Source of the DNA: Cryptomeria japonica
Lineage: Eukaryota > Streptophyta > Pinopsida > Cupressales > Cupressaceae
Direction of reading: 5' to 3'
Assembly (NCBI RefSeq): GCF_030272615.1
Contig: NC_081413.1
Coordinates: forward strand, 21,580,501 to 21,644,500
DNA length: 64,000 bases
Within the stretch, counting starts at the first letter, position 1. Each line of letters opens with the position of its first letter. The position numbers were made by a program, and so were the translations under genes. This document shows positions 22,555 through 33,360 of this stretch, piece by piece. Below the pieces are notes generated by a model. It did no database searches and was not told the origin of the DNA. It was given only the letters and a program-made list of their open reading frames with translations.

Positions 22555-23370
22555 CCACCAAGAAGGATGAACCTTGGAAGGGTATAGAAGATGATGGAGG
22601 AATTTATCAATGAGATGAGGAATGAGATCCTGAATGCATTGGTTAGTTTTTACACGAATCCAGAATCAAAGGAAGAGTATGAAGAGGAAGATGGAGGTCG
22701 AAGAGGATGAACGACCGATAGATGAAAGAGAATATATATTTCTTAGAGCATTGACACAAGTGAGTAAAGATCATAAAGTTGAGGTTTCTAATTTTTCAGG
22801 TACATTGAATCTAGAAGACCTGATAGATTGGATTAGATAGTTGGAGGACTACTTTGAGTTTGAAGATATTAGGGACCCATAGAGTGTTAGGTTAGCACAA
22901 ACTAAGTTGAAAGGGCATCTTTCTTTATTGTGGAAAGAGTTGCAAAAGGATAGAGTAGAGAATGGTGAGATCAAAATCACTCGGTCAAGGCATATGGTTG
23001 CAAGATTGAAGGCTACATTCATTCTAAGAGACTATGAGTTGGAATTATTCAAGAAGTTACAAAACTTAAAGCAAAGGAAGATGAGTTTGAAAGAGTATAC
23101 TGAGAAATTATAAAAGATGATGATCAAATCTGGACATCAAGAGATAGATAGGGAGAAGGTGGATAGATACATAAATTGACTTGGGTTTAATATTCAGGAT
23201 GGAATGAGTATCTTGAAGATTTCTATAGTTGAGGAGGATTACCAATATGCTTTGAAGGAAGAGGATCAAGTGAAAAGAAGATAGTAGAATAAACCTAAGG
23301 GACAAGAGAAATATGAAGTGAATAGAGGACAAATGAATGATAGTATGGAGAAGTAGAATACTGAAGAATA
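22555..23370 (+). pseudogene. Element C1: gag
   Basis: Open stretches 22634-22840 and 22907-23113 lie in different frames and together cover a retrotrans_gag domain: VSNFSGTLNLEDLIDWI, LEDYFEFEDI, TKLKGHLSLLWKEL, LFKKLQNLKQRKMSLKEYTEKL, then GFNIQDGMSILKI. The usual second Trp of the WW pair reads Leu-Trp. No zinc knuckle remains, because sequence of C1 stops near 23396 where a fragment of another LTR begins. Confidence 0.7.
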
Positions 23371-23396
23371 ATCAAGATATAAATGGAGTAAATAAT

Positions 23397-23486
23397 CATC
23401 ATATCTTTGTGTTTCCTTTGTTATTTCTCTTGCTGACTGGTCTAGACTGATCTATTTTAGGGCCCTCCTAACCAATGACTACACCA
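23397..23486 (+). repeat. Element C2: last ~90 bp of the 5' LTR
   Basis: Aligns with the last ~90 bp of the LTR at 28143-28933, including CCCTCCTAA near the end and the terminal CACCA-type end. All upstream parts of this LTR are missing; the break joins C1 gag directly. Confidence 0.75.
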
Positions 23487-23488
23487 AG

Positions 23489-23499
23489 TGGTATGAGAG
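23489..23499 (+). promoter_or_regulatory. Element C2 primer-binding site
   Basis: TGGTATGAGAG, two bases after the LTR end; one change from TGGTATCAGAG. The same variant is used by element D on the other strand. Confidence 0.65.
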
Positions 23500-23592
23500 G
23501 AAGATTCATTTCGAAGATTGCATTGTCTTGAGAATTTTGTTGTGGGATGGTTGAGTGAGGATCTAACTTGCATCTATAGAGGACTGGCATGA

Positions 23593-24620
23593 AGATGGCA
23601 CAAGGAGTAAATAGGAATGGTGGAGTGTGTGAGAATACAAACCTGACTATGATGGAATTGTTGAGAGGAATTTCATCCTAGTTGGAAGTCGCTGAGATAG
23701 CTCAAAGAATAGGCTGACATATTGAAGATGTGAGTGAAAATGAAGCAGAAGAAGCCCTAACAGAACAAGTAAATCCACCGGTGGTTGATCCAGATGAAGA
23801 GATATTTTTGAGGGTTTCGAGTAGGGTGAATACTAAACCATATTTTACCTCACTGGAATATGATGGGAAGTTGGATTCTGATGAGTTGATGGATTGAATC
23901 ATGGAGATGGAAAAGTATTTTGATTTTGAAAATATTGCAGAAGAAAGGAAGGTGAAATATGCTTGTACCCGGTTGAAAGGTCATGCATCTCTTTGGTGGG
24001 AGCAATTATAGGTTGATAAACAGAGAAGAGGTAAAAAGAAGATCAAGACATGGGACTAGATGGTTTCTAAGTTTCAATCAAGTGAATCTATTCCAAAAGT
24101 TATAGAACTTGAAGCAAAAGGAATCTAGTGTGAAGGAGTACACCAAAGCATTTTACAAGTTTAATGTCAGATCTATACATTTTGATGATGAGGTAGAACA
24201 TGTTGTGAGATATTTGAATGGATTGCAGATGTCTATACAAGATGAAAGTTTGATCAAGTTGTAGAGTGTTGAGGAAGCCTACCAGTTTTCCCTAAAGGCA
24301 AAAGAAAAGTTGAACAAAAGACATGAGCAAAGACAGTGAGGTAGAGGTGGAAGGTTTAGCAGAGGAATATTTCAAGGAGGAAGAGGAACCTATACAGATC
24401 AGAACAAGGACCAGGAAGTAAGAAAAGAATGTCACTCATACCAGATGGATGATAGAAATTTATATTGGAGGAGAGAACTGGATGGCTACCGGAATTATGG
24501 TTTTGGAAAAAATGATAGAAGATGAGACAAAAGAGTGTTTAGAGGTGCTTTCTTCAAGTGTGGAGGAGAAGAACATCATGCATTTGAATGTAAGAAGGCA
24601 AAGAACACTGGGAGAATAAT
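23593..24620 (+). pseudogene. Element C2: gag with damaged zinc knuckle
   Basis: Blocks NPPVVDPDEEIFLRVSSRVN, LEYDGKLDSDELMD, EMEKYFDFENIAEERKVKYA and TRLKGHASLWWEQL form the retrotrans_gag core. A nucleocapsid knuckle lies at 24550-24600: the residues read FFKCGGEEHHAFEC, so the first cysteine of the C-x2-C-x4-H-x4-C pattern is Phe. Relative E keeps CFKCGGEGHRSFEC. Gag packages element RNA; loss of the first Cys would impair that even without the many TAG stops. Confidence 0.78.
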
Positions 24621-24699
24621 AGTGATGGAAGAAAACCCCACCAGATCAACAAACAAACTAGAAGATGGAGAGCTATTGATGATGAGGAGAGCTTTGTGT

Positions 24700-25390
24700 C
24701 AAACTAGAGAAGATGAAGAACCCTTGCAGAGGAGAAATTTGTTCAAGATCATATGTAAGGTATCTGGTAAGTGTCATAAAATTGTTATTGATAGTGGTAC
24801 TTTGGAATCTTGTTTCACAGAAGATTGTGAATAAGTTGAACTTGGAAATATTGAAACACCCTAAGCCTTATCAGATAGCATGGATCCGAGATCGACATAA
24901 GTTGTTAGTAAGTGAGCAATGTTTGATAAAATTGAAAATTAGAAATTATCATGATGAAGTCTTGTGTGATATTATGCCTATGTATAGTTTTTATCTTTTG
25001 TTGGGTAGACCTTGGCAGTTTGATAGACAGAGCAATAAATGATGGGGGAAAGAACATATACACTATTGTGGTGAATTGGATGAAGCAAACCTTGTTGCCC
25101 TTGGAGGAGCCTTTGAAGAGTGAAGTTTGCATGAATGTTAGAATCTCCTTGGTGGATGGAAGGAAATTACTTGATGGAATGAGACATGAGAATGTGTGTT
25201 TTGCCTTAGTTCATAAGAAGACTAACAATCCAAAGCATGAAGAAGAACAACTCTAAGAGATAAAGGAGTTGTTGACAGAGTATGAAGATATAATTTTAGA
25301 TAATGTGCTTGATGGATTACCACCTGTGAGAAGTATTTGTCATTGCATGGACTTGATTTCTAGACCTAGTTTTCTTGATAAAGTTGCACA
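24700..25390 (+). pseudogene. Element C2: protease region
   Basis: Residues IVIDSGTLESCFTEDC hold the DSG catalytic triplet (about 24787-24795). The following block PKPYQIAWI and LLVSEQCLIKLKIRNYHDEV, then LLGRPWQFDRQ, is the standard flap and C-terminal part. Two overlapping open stretches (24535-24834 and 24713-25042) show a shift near 24830. The stretch 24951-25256 continues toward RT. Confidence 0.7.
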
Positions 25391-26090
25391 TTAAATGACA
25401 CCGATAGAGAATGAAGAGTTAAATAGACAAGCGCGGGAGTTATTGAAGAAAGGACTGATCAAAGAAAGTTTGAGTCCCTATACAGTACCAGTAGTATTAG
25501 AACCTAAGAAGAATGGAGAATGGAGGATGTGTATCAATTCTAGAGCAATAAACAAGATCACATTGAAATACTAGTTTCTTTTTCCTAGGATGGATGACAT
25601 AATGAACTGTTTGAGTGGAGCCAAATACTTTGCAAAGATAGATTTGAAGAGTGGATATCGTCAGATCAGGATCAGAGATGGAGATGAGTGGAAGACATCA
25701 TTCAAGGGAAATGAAGGATTGTATGAGTGGTTGGTGATGCCTTTTGGGTTGACTAATGTACCGAGTAATTTCATGAGGTTGATGAATGAGGTATTGAAGA
25801 AATTCTTGGGTAAGTTTATTGTTGTTTATTTGGATGACATTTTTATTTTTCAGCAAGACAAAAGAGGAGCATTTGTTGCATTTAAGACAAGTTTTGCAGA
25901 GGTTGAGAGAAGAAAAGGTGATCATAAATCTTAAGAAGTGTACTTTCATGAAGGAAGAGTTATTCTATTTGGGATTTGTTATATCTACTAATGGATTAAA
26001 GATGGAACTCGAGAAGGTGAAAGTAATTATTGAATGGCCTACACCGGAAAGAATTGGAGAGGTAGGTTCATTTCATGGATTGGCTAGTTT
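25391..26090 (+). pseudogene. Element C2: reverse transcriptase
   Basis: [76 protein letters not shown] and VVYLDDIFIF give the full RT palm; YLDD is at 25827-25838. A one-base shift just after it (near 25855) moves the frame to ILRQVLQRLREEKVIINLKK-type sequence. The first open piece starts at 25590. Related RTs in D and E allow direct comparison. Confidence 0.82.
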
Positions 26091-26254
26091 CTAGTGGAAG
26101 TTTATCAGAAATTTCAGTTCTATTTGTAGCCTTGTGACTATGACCATGAGGGGAGATAAGAAGGAATTCAAGTGGATCACCAGAGCCAATAAGAGTTTTG
26201 AATTGTTGAAGTAGAAAGTGACTGAACATACTATGTTAGCTTTATTGGATTTCA

Positions 26255-26640
26255 ACAAAGTATTTCAAGTAGATTGTGATGCGAGTGGAACAACAATTGG
26301 AGCAGTCTTGAGTTAGGAAGGCAGATCACTGGCTTATTTCCGTGAGAAGTTGAATAATGCCCATAGGATATATTCAGTGTATGATCAATAATTTTATGCC
26401 ATAGTTCAAGCCTTGAATAAGTGGAGACATTACTTGTTTCCTAAGGATTTTGTGTTGTATAATGATCATCAAGCCTTACAGTATTTGAACAGTCAGAGTA
26501 AGTTGAATCAAAGTCATATGAGATGGTTAGAATTTTTGCACAGTTACACCTTTGTGTTAAAGCATACCTTTGTGTTGAAGCATACGAGTGGGAAATCTAG
26601 CAAAGTTTCTACATGCATTGAGTAGGAGAATAAATTTGTT
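26255..26640 (+). pseudogene. Element C2: RNase H with an 18-bp tandem duplication
   Basis: FQVDCDASGTTIGAVLS gives the first Asp. YAIVQALNKWRHYL holds the glutamate region with the usual Glu codon replaced (AIVQAL in place of AxxEAL), and DHQALQYLNSQSKLNQ the second Asp. The segment TFVLKHT is doubled by an exact-length 18-bp direct repeat (26548-26565 and 26566-26583) that is absent from E. Stops TAG near 26316 and TAA near 26389 break it. Confidence 0.75.
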
Positions 26641-26799
26641 GATAGAGATTAGAGTGACAGTATTAGGATTTGAGGAGTTGAATACTTGGTATGATGATGA
26701 CCTAGATTTTGTAGAACCTTGGAGAGCATGTAGAAAACCAATTATAGTAGATAGAAGAAATTGGTTGGATTAATTCATTCATGATGGGATGTTATTAAG

Positions 26800-27560
26800 A
26801 GGATTTTAGTTGTGTATACCTAAGAGTTCTATGAGGGAGAATCTGATAAAGGAGAAACATAGTGGAGGATTAGTCGCACACTTTGGTGTTGACAAAATAG
26901 TAGCATTGGTAAGTGAGCATTACTTTTGGCCCTAAAGACACAAGGATGTTAAGAAATTTGTGTAGAGTTGTAGATGTTCTCAAGTTGCAAAAGGTAGTAG
27001 TTAGAATGTAGGATTGTATAAACCTTTGACAATACCAGAGAGACCTTGGGAAGATATATGCATGGATTTCATACTTGGATTGCCTAAAATATAGAGGAAA
27101 TGATTCTATATTTGTGGTGGTGGATAGATTCTTTGAGATGGCTCATTTTATACCTTGTTGGAAGACATCAGATGCAGTGCATATAGTAGACCTATTTTTG
27201 AAGGAAGTTGTGAGATTGCATGGATTACCTAGAAACATATTTTCAGACAGAGATACTAAGTTTGTTGGTATTTTTTGAGGAAACTTTGGAAGAAGATGAA
27301 GATAGATTTGAAGTTCATTTCTACTTTTCACCCATAGATTGATGGACAAACATAGGTAGTAAATTAAAGCTTGGGAAATTTGTTGATACTCTTAGTTGGA
27401 TAGCAAACCTAAAGTTGGGATTTGATTCTTACACAAGCAAATTTTGCCTACAATAATTTAGTAAATAGGAGAACTGGAAGAAAACCTTTTGAGATTATTA
27501 CCAGAGAACACCCTAGGGGTATATTAGAATTAAGAGATATCAACAAATAAGACCGGGGAA
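26800..27560 (+). pseudogene. Element C2: integrase
   Basis: Zinc module: AHFGVDKIVALVSEHYFWP then SCRCSQVAKG. Core: MDFILGLP-like block with Asp (27063), [40 protein letters not shown] (second Asp) and, after a shift at about 27278, the region PQIDGQT-type with Glu missing because of a stop. ANFAYNNLVNRRTGRKPFEI-type residues follow at about 27440-27500. Clearly Ty3 integrase; it is not functional. Confidence 0.75.
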
Positions 27561-28120
27561 GTTCAAAAGTAGAAGACTTTGAAGATCACATGAAGGCCTT
27601 GCATATTCAGGTTAAGCAACATTTGGAGGACATGAACAACAAGTATAAGGAGAAAGAAGATGAGAAGAGAAAAGATAAGGAATTTGATGTTGGCAATGAA
27701 GTGATGGTGTATCTGATAAAGGAGAGATCCCTAGTTGGGACTTATAACAAGTTGTAGATGAACAAGTTTGGACCTTGTAAGATCTTGAGGAAATTAAGTT
27801 CTAGTTTTGCATTTGAAGTGGAGTTACTAGATGATTTGAGTATTTCACCGATATTCACTATTGTAGATCTACATTAGTATCTTGACTTACAATTTGGTGA
27901 AGACAATATTGTAGACTTGGAGAAATAGTTTCCCCAAAAGAAACCAAAGCAAATTGAGGACATTTTGGACAGTAGGATTGAGCGCAGTACCCAAAGTGGT
28001 TAGTATAGGGAATATCTAGTGAAGAGGAAGGGCAAACCAGTTGAAGACTCATCTTGGATTTCTTAAGAAAAGGTAGACCACCTTGGTTTTCCTCTAACCC
28101 CAGCAAAGTGAGATACTCAC
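27560..28120 (+). pseudogene. Element C2: integrase tail and chromodomain
   Basis: A basic, helical stretch (NNKYKEKEDEKRKDKEFDVG) precedes the GPCKILRKL block. The chromodomain-like module follows at about 27950-28100: IEDILDSRIERSTQSG, YREYLVKRKGKPVEDSSWIS and KVDHLGFPLTP. Chromodomains of chromoviruses are thought to steer integration to chromatin marked by histone methylation. Stops (TAG, TAA) interrupt it. The open minus-strand shadow here is not a gene. Confidence 0.72.
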
Positions 28121-28142
28121 TTTTTCAACAACTTTGGATTTT

Positions 28143-28933
28143 TGATGCAGGAGCATCCCCAGTTCTTGGCAATCTTACATCAACCAACAATATTTCTTTA
28201 TGTTTTCTTTTTTGTTTTTCTGTTTTAGCATTTCATTATGTGTTTTCTGCATTTCACTAATAGGAACATGTAGAGTTGGATTTTACTTGAGGACTTGATC
28301 ATCTTCCTTATTCCCAAACCATGGAGATTTGGACCGTTTACCGACAAGTTATCGCTATCAGTTTTCGAGACAGTTTTTTGGTACCGGTTGCCTAGACCTA
28401 TTTGCATTGGTGATCTACCCGATCCCTTCCATAGCTTGTGGAGCCCTAAGAATTGATTTTGATGTTCCTTGGCATGTGATTGACCTTCCCTTTGATTCTC
28501 ACTTCATCCTTTGGATTTTTTGGATTTTTTGGAAGCACTTCTTTGGTGGAGGCCGACCTTGTTGGTTTTACATGTTTGGTATTGTTCTTCGGGTTTTGAT
28601 CCCTTTTTGGGTGGAACGGATACCCTTGGATCATATAAATAATTATAATTGAGAATTATAATGTAGTTCTAGGTGTAAGATAGAACATAGAAGCCAAATC
28701 TCTAGTTTTGAGGTCCCCGTTGAGACCTGTTCTATAATTGAGCATGTTCTAGTAGGCCCATGAGCTAGTTATTGTAACTTGGATGTTATCAATTATCTAT
28801 AATCAATTTTCATGAGTTAATTCCATCTGTTTTGCATTACCTCCATCATATATTTTTGTTTATGTTTTGTGTACTATTTCTGACAGATCCAGACTGATGT
28901 CTTTGAGGTCCCTCCTAATCGGTAACTGCACCA
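28143..28933 (+). repeat. Element C2 3' LTR
   Basis: From TGATGCAGGAGCATCCCC to AACTGCACCA. The next base on the right is already element D (RT reversed), so C2 inserted into D's RT. Confidence 0.82.
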
Positions 28934-29400
28934 TTTGTCTTATTGAAAAATCAAGATGTCATCCAAATACACAATGAAAAATTCACCCAAGAAATTATTC
29001 AATACCTCATTGGTCAATCTCATAAAAGTACTCAATGCATTAGTCAACCGAAAAGGCATCACCAACCATTCATATAATGCTTCATTTGTCTTGAATGCTT
29101 TCTTCCACTCATCTCCTTCTCTGATCCTGATCTGATGATATCCACTCTTCAAGTCTATCTTTGTGTAGTATTGGGCTACACTCAAGCAATCTATTATGTC
29201 ATTCATCCTAGGAAAAGGAAACCGGTACTTCACTGTAGTCTTGTTTATTGCTCTGGAATCGGTACACATCGTCCATTCTCCATTCTTATTAGGTGCAAAA
29301 ACAACTGGCACTACACAGGGACTCAAACTTTCTCTGATCAAACCTTTCCTCAACAGTACCTACACTCATCTATTTAATTCTTCATTTTCTACTAGTTTCA
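28934..29400 (-). pseudogene. Element D: reverse transcriptase, truncated
   Basis: An open stretch of 137 codons (29353 to 28940): [78 protein letters not shown] and YLDDILIFQ (YLDD near 28960). The PFG motif reads PFR. The protein is cut right after the catalytic motif, so thumb and connection are absent. Confidence 0.82.
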
Positions 29401-30110
29401 TCCAGTGTGCTATTTCGTTAGGCAAACTAGCTCCAAGAATGAGATCCATGCAATGACTGATATTCCTCACAGGTGGTAATCCATCAGGAACATTATCTAA
29501 AATGATATCTTCATACTCTATCAGTAACTCCTTTAACTCCTTTGGTTGTTATTCATGCTTCGGGTTCTCAGTCTTCTTAGGAACTAAGGAAAACACACAT
29601 TCTCATGTCTCATTCTATCCACAAATTTCCTTCCATCAAACAAACACATTCTTTCATTTGTACAAACTTCACTTTTCAAGGGCTCGTCCAAGGGTAACAA
29701 GGTTTTCTTCATCCTATTTGCAACAATAGTGTATATATTCTTTCTCCTATCATGTATTGCTTGTCTATCAAATTTCCAAGGTCTTCTGAACAAGATGTGA
29801 CAAATATTCATAGGCATAATATCACACAAAATTTCATCATGATAATTTCCAATTTTCAATTTTACTAAACATTTCTCACTTACTAACAACTTATTATCAT
29901 CCTAAATCCATGCTATCTGGTAAGGCTTAGGGTGTTTCAATCTTTCCACTTCAAATTATTCACCATCTCCTCCAAAACAAGATTTTCCTAACTACCACTA
30001 TCAATAATGATTACAACACTTATCGGATACCTTACATTTAGTCTTGAACAAATTTCTCCTCTACTAGGGTTTCTCATCCTCTCCGGTATGACACAAAGAT
30101 CTCCTCATCA
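29400..30110 (-). pseudogene. Element D: protease region
   Basis: Blocks IDSGS (catalytic DSG, about 29995-30005), LLVSEKCLVKLKIGNYHDEI at about 29830-29890, FRRPWKFDRQAIHDRRKNIY, LLPLDEPLKSEV. Open piece 29889-29584, with further stops left of it. The typical LGRPW motif reads FRRPW. Confidence 0.7.
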
Positions 30111-31100
30111 TCAACAGTTCTCCATCTTCCAGTTTGTTAACTGATCTGGTAGGGTCATCTTCTACCAATGTCATTCTTCTAGTGTTCTCTTCCTTCTTAC
30201 ATTTGACATAATGATGGACTTCTCCTTTTCACTTAAAGAAAGTTCCTTTAAACACTCTCTTATCTTGTCTTCCGTCATCCTTTCCTTAACCTTCAAGTTC
30301 TCTTCTCTATTAGAAATTTATATCATCCTTCTAGTATGAACTACCATCCTTGCTTACTTCCTTGTCCTTGTTTTGATCTATGTAGGTTCGTCTTCTTTTA
30401 GAATATCCTCTTCCTCATTGAAATATTCATCCAAAAAACCTTCTGCCTCTACCTCTCTCTCTGCTTATGTCTTTTCTTCAACTTCTCTTCTTCTTTTTGA
30501 GCATACTGGTAACATTCTTCAACACTTTGCAACTTGATCAAATTGAGTTCATACTATATAGTCATCCACAACCCATTCAAATATCTCACAACTTGTTGAA
30601 CCTCATCATCAGTATGTCCCAATCTGATATTCAACTTGTAGAACACTTTGGTATAATCCTTCACACTTGATTCCTTCTACTTCAAGTTTTGTAATTTCTG
30701 GAATAGATTCACTTGATAATTAGTTGTCATAAAGTTTGATTTCAACTTGGTGACCATCTCCTCCAATGATATGATCTTCTCTTTACCTCTTCTCTATCTA
30801 TCAACTTGCAACTGTTCCCACCAAAGTGATGCATGACCTTTCAACTTAGTACAAGCATACCTTACCTTCTGATCTTCCATGGTACCTTAAAAATAAAAAT
30901 ACTTTTCCATCTCTGTGATCCAGTCTAATAATTCATCTGAATCCAACTTGCCATCATAATCCAGTGGACTAAAATGCGATCTAGTATTTGCTCTTGTCAA
31001 TGCTCTTATAAACCTTTCTTCATCTGGATCATTCATTGGTGGATTCACCACTTGTTCTTCTGGTGCTTTTTCTTCATCATCTTCACTCACATCTTCAATA
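30110..31100 (-). pseudogene. Element D: gag
   Basis: From 31090 leftward: MNDPDEERFIRALTRANTR, LDYDGKLDSDELLDWITEME, then ACTKLKGHASLWWEQLQVDR, SNFMTTNYQVNLFQKLQNLK, KDYTKVFYKLNIRLGHTDDE and QQVVRYLNGLW. This is the retrotrans_gag domain and is better kept than in C2. The zinc knuckle zone (about 30190-30240) is disrupted by stops and substitutions. Two regions rich in Glu/Lys/Arg follow. Confidence 0.75.
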
Positions 31101-31320
31101 TGTCAACCTCTTCTTTGGGCCATTTCAACCGCTTCCAATCGGGTTGCGATTCCTCTCAACATCTCCATCACAATAGGATTTGCATTCCCACATGCTCCAC
31201 CATTCATATTCCTCTTCATGCCATCTTCATGAAAGTCCTCTACAGCTACAGGTTAGATCCTAAATTCTCTACCCTACAACAAAATCTTCAGGACAACACA
31301 ATCTCCACAATAAAATCTTG

Positions 31321-31331
31321 CTCTCATACCA
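31321..31331 (-). promoter_or_regulatory. Element D primer-binding site
   Basis: On the minus strand TGGTATGAGAG, two bases inside the LTR end at 31334; matches the C2 site exactly. Confidence 0.65.
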
Positions 31332-31333
31332 CT

Positions 31334-32110
31334 TGGTGACATCATGGTTAGGAGGGACCTCAGGAGATCAATCTAGACTATGCAGCAGGAGTAAACATAA
31401 TAGAAATAAAACAAGATGGTGGAGGCAATGCAAAACTCACTTATTTATCATGAAAACCAATTAAAATCTGTCAGCAACATGCGGGTTACAAGATTCGGCT
31501 CACTGGCCTAAATACATACATGCTCAATTACAATGTCGGTCAACTCTAGACATCTTAATCTTAAGGTATATATTCTATGTTATAAAAAAATAATTCTACA
31601 AGCTTAATTACATTGATTTATATGATCTAGAGGAATCCACATTGGTGCAAGAAGAATCAAATGCTGATGAAACATGTAAAACCACCAGGTCGACCTCCGC
31701 CAAAGAGAATCCTCCAGAAAATCCAAAGAATGAACTATAGACCAAAGGGATGGTCGACCAAATGCTAAGGAATGTTGGAAAGGATGAATTGAAGCTTGAC
31801 AAGCGACACAAAGGATCTACAAGATTCACCAATAGTAGAATAGGTACAAGCGGTTCCGGTGTTCTAAGCCAGAAAATCATCTTAGATTCTGGAAGCGATA
31901 ACTTGCTGGAAAAAAGATTCAAACATCTTGCGGAATTAGGGTAAGGAAGATAATCATGTCCACAATAAAAGTCTATTTTCGTAAGATTTAGTAAGCCAAT
32001 GTAAGAAAATGTAGAAAGAAATGTTGAAACTTTAAAAAAGGAAACAAACTAAAAAAAAAATATTTTTGGTTGATGCAAGATTACCAAGAACAAGGGATGC
32101 TCCTGCATCA
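31334..32110 (-). repeat. Element D 5' LTR
   Basis: Minus-strand start TGATGCAGGAGCATCCC at 32110, end TGTCACCA at 31334. Same LTR family as 28143-28933 and 57719-58496. Confidence 0.82.
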
Positions 32111-32612
32111 CTATAATTGTAGAAGAAACCTGATCACTATTGAGAAGGATGGAAAAAAGTTTACTTTGGCTTCTTTGTAGAAGAAAGAGAAGGAAGTGAA
32201 GAACTTGAGTCTTGTGAAAAGTTGCAATGCTGAGAAGCAGGATGCATAGGTTATACCAGATGTTGGCATGGAGTTGAAGAAGGATCTTTTGATTAGGTCT
32301 AATAGCAAGGTGATACAAGATGGCAGAGTTGTGGTGGTAGATAAGATGAATTTCGGTGGAAGAAATAAATGAGATTTTTGAAGGAAGTAGAATGGTAGTA
32401 AGAGACAGTGTGTAGGTCTGAAGAAAGGAAAGAGAATTGAAGAGGAAAAGAGCCTGGAGAATCTAGCTGAGGTTCTGGAAGGGGTAAGGAGGAAGAAGTT
32501 TGTAGACAAAGAGGACATTTGGATTAGAAATGAGCATGGGGTCTATATCCCTAATCCTTTTCAATTTTCATAATTTCCCTATCATGGAACATCTTTTTCT
32601 ACCTGGGGTGTT
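32111..32612 (+). pseudogene. Element C1: 3' internal remnant
   Basis: Between the D LTR and the C1 3' LTR. The frame reads CRRNLITIEKDGKKFTLASL, then KEVKNLSLVKSCNAEKQDA, IPDVGMELKKDLLI, VVVVDKMNFGGRNK and DKEDIWIRNEHGVYIPNPF. It is polar, Lys-rich and has several TAG stops. I do not recognise a domain; by place it should be the end of the C1 polyprotein or a non-coding 3' zone. Confidence 0.5.
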
Positions 32613-33360
32613 TGATACAGGAGCATCCTCGATCTATGAGCAATCTTGCATCAACCAATATATATATATATATGCTTTTAGTTTTGTTCCTATTTAGTTA
32701 TGTGTTGCAGTTTCTATGTTTCTTTCAGCATTTTGTGGTAGTTGTTCTTTCTTTCATTGTGGATCAGATTTTTGGTTTCTAGACGTGTTCTTATTCTTTG
32801 TTCTAGATTTACTATTCATTTGGATCAGTTTTTGGCAAGTTATCACTTCCAGATTGTCTGTTTCTTGGTTCCCCAAACAGTTTCAAGCTTAATGGCTAGT
32901 TGGAAGTTTCTTCTCTTGTGGAGTGATTTCTTGGCTTGTAGATCTAATTGGCACCATGCACGATGTTCCTAGGCCCTTGGTTGACCTTCCTTTGTTATCC
33001 GCACTTCATTCTTGTCTTTGGTGGAGGAGATCTTCATGCTTGGGGCTGGCTTATTTTTACATATTTCATTTTCCTATATTTGAGGATGTAATCTTTTGTG
33101 GCCAACCCAAATGTGTTCTAGATGCTATATATATTGTTGTATTGATCCTTTGGGGAGATAGCGAAGAAGTATGAGGATTTAGATTCAAGATTTGTAATTT
33201 GGATATATGTTGTAATTAGGCCTATAAACATGTATGTTTGTCTAGATGTTGCGGATGTCTAATTTTGCATTTAGATTTGTATTGGTGCTTTTGTTGTGTT
33301 ACTCTTGCTGCATGATCTGGATTGCTCTCTTTGAGGGCCCTTTCGATCATGGTTGCATCA
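32613..33360 (+). repeat. Element C1 3' LTR
   Basis: From TGATACAGGAGCATCC to GGTTGCATCA, followed by the target duplication GTATG. Compared with the 5' LTR it lacks a piece of about 33 bp between two TAATTTGGATA repeats and another between two GATGTTG words. Confidence 0.85.

Larger units (their letters stand above)
23397..28933 (+). mobile_element. Element C2: chromovirus (Ty3/gypsy with chromodomain)
   Basis: Contains in order: 5' LTR remnant, primer site, gag with zinc knuckle, protease, RT with YLDD, RNase H, integrase, chromodomain-like tail and a full 3' LTR. The order and the chromodomain place it among chromoviruses; I do not assign the clade. Every domain has stops or shifts. Elements D and E are close relatives and make the breaks easy to see. 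Confidence 0.88.
28934..32110 (-). mobile_element. Element D: 5' half of a chromovirus, minus strand
   Basis: Read right to left: 5' LTR (32110 to 31334), primer site, gag, protease, RT up to just past YLDD, then an abrupt end at 28934 against the C2 3' LTR. The continuation (rest of RT, RNase H, integrase, 3' LTR) should lie left of C2 but is missing, which points to a deletion that also took the C2 5' LTR. Confidence 0.85.
21563..33360 (+). mobile_element. Element C1: Ty3/gypsy with both LTRs, split by nested elements
   Basis: The 5' LTR (21563-22386) and 3' LTR (32613-33360) are homologous along their length. The base quintet GTATG occurs directly before the 5' LTR (21558-21562) and directly after the 3' LTR (33361-33365). 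This is the 5-bp target duplication expected of Ty3 integrase, and it proves that the two LTRs belong to one insertion now 11.8 kb long. The interior retains a primer-binding site, a gag (22555-23370) and a 500-bp 3' remnant (32111-32612). The rest was replaced by elements D and C2 and a deletion. Confidence 0.88.
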
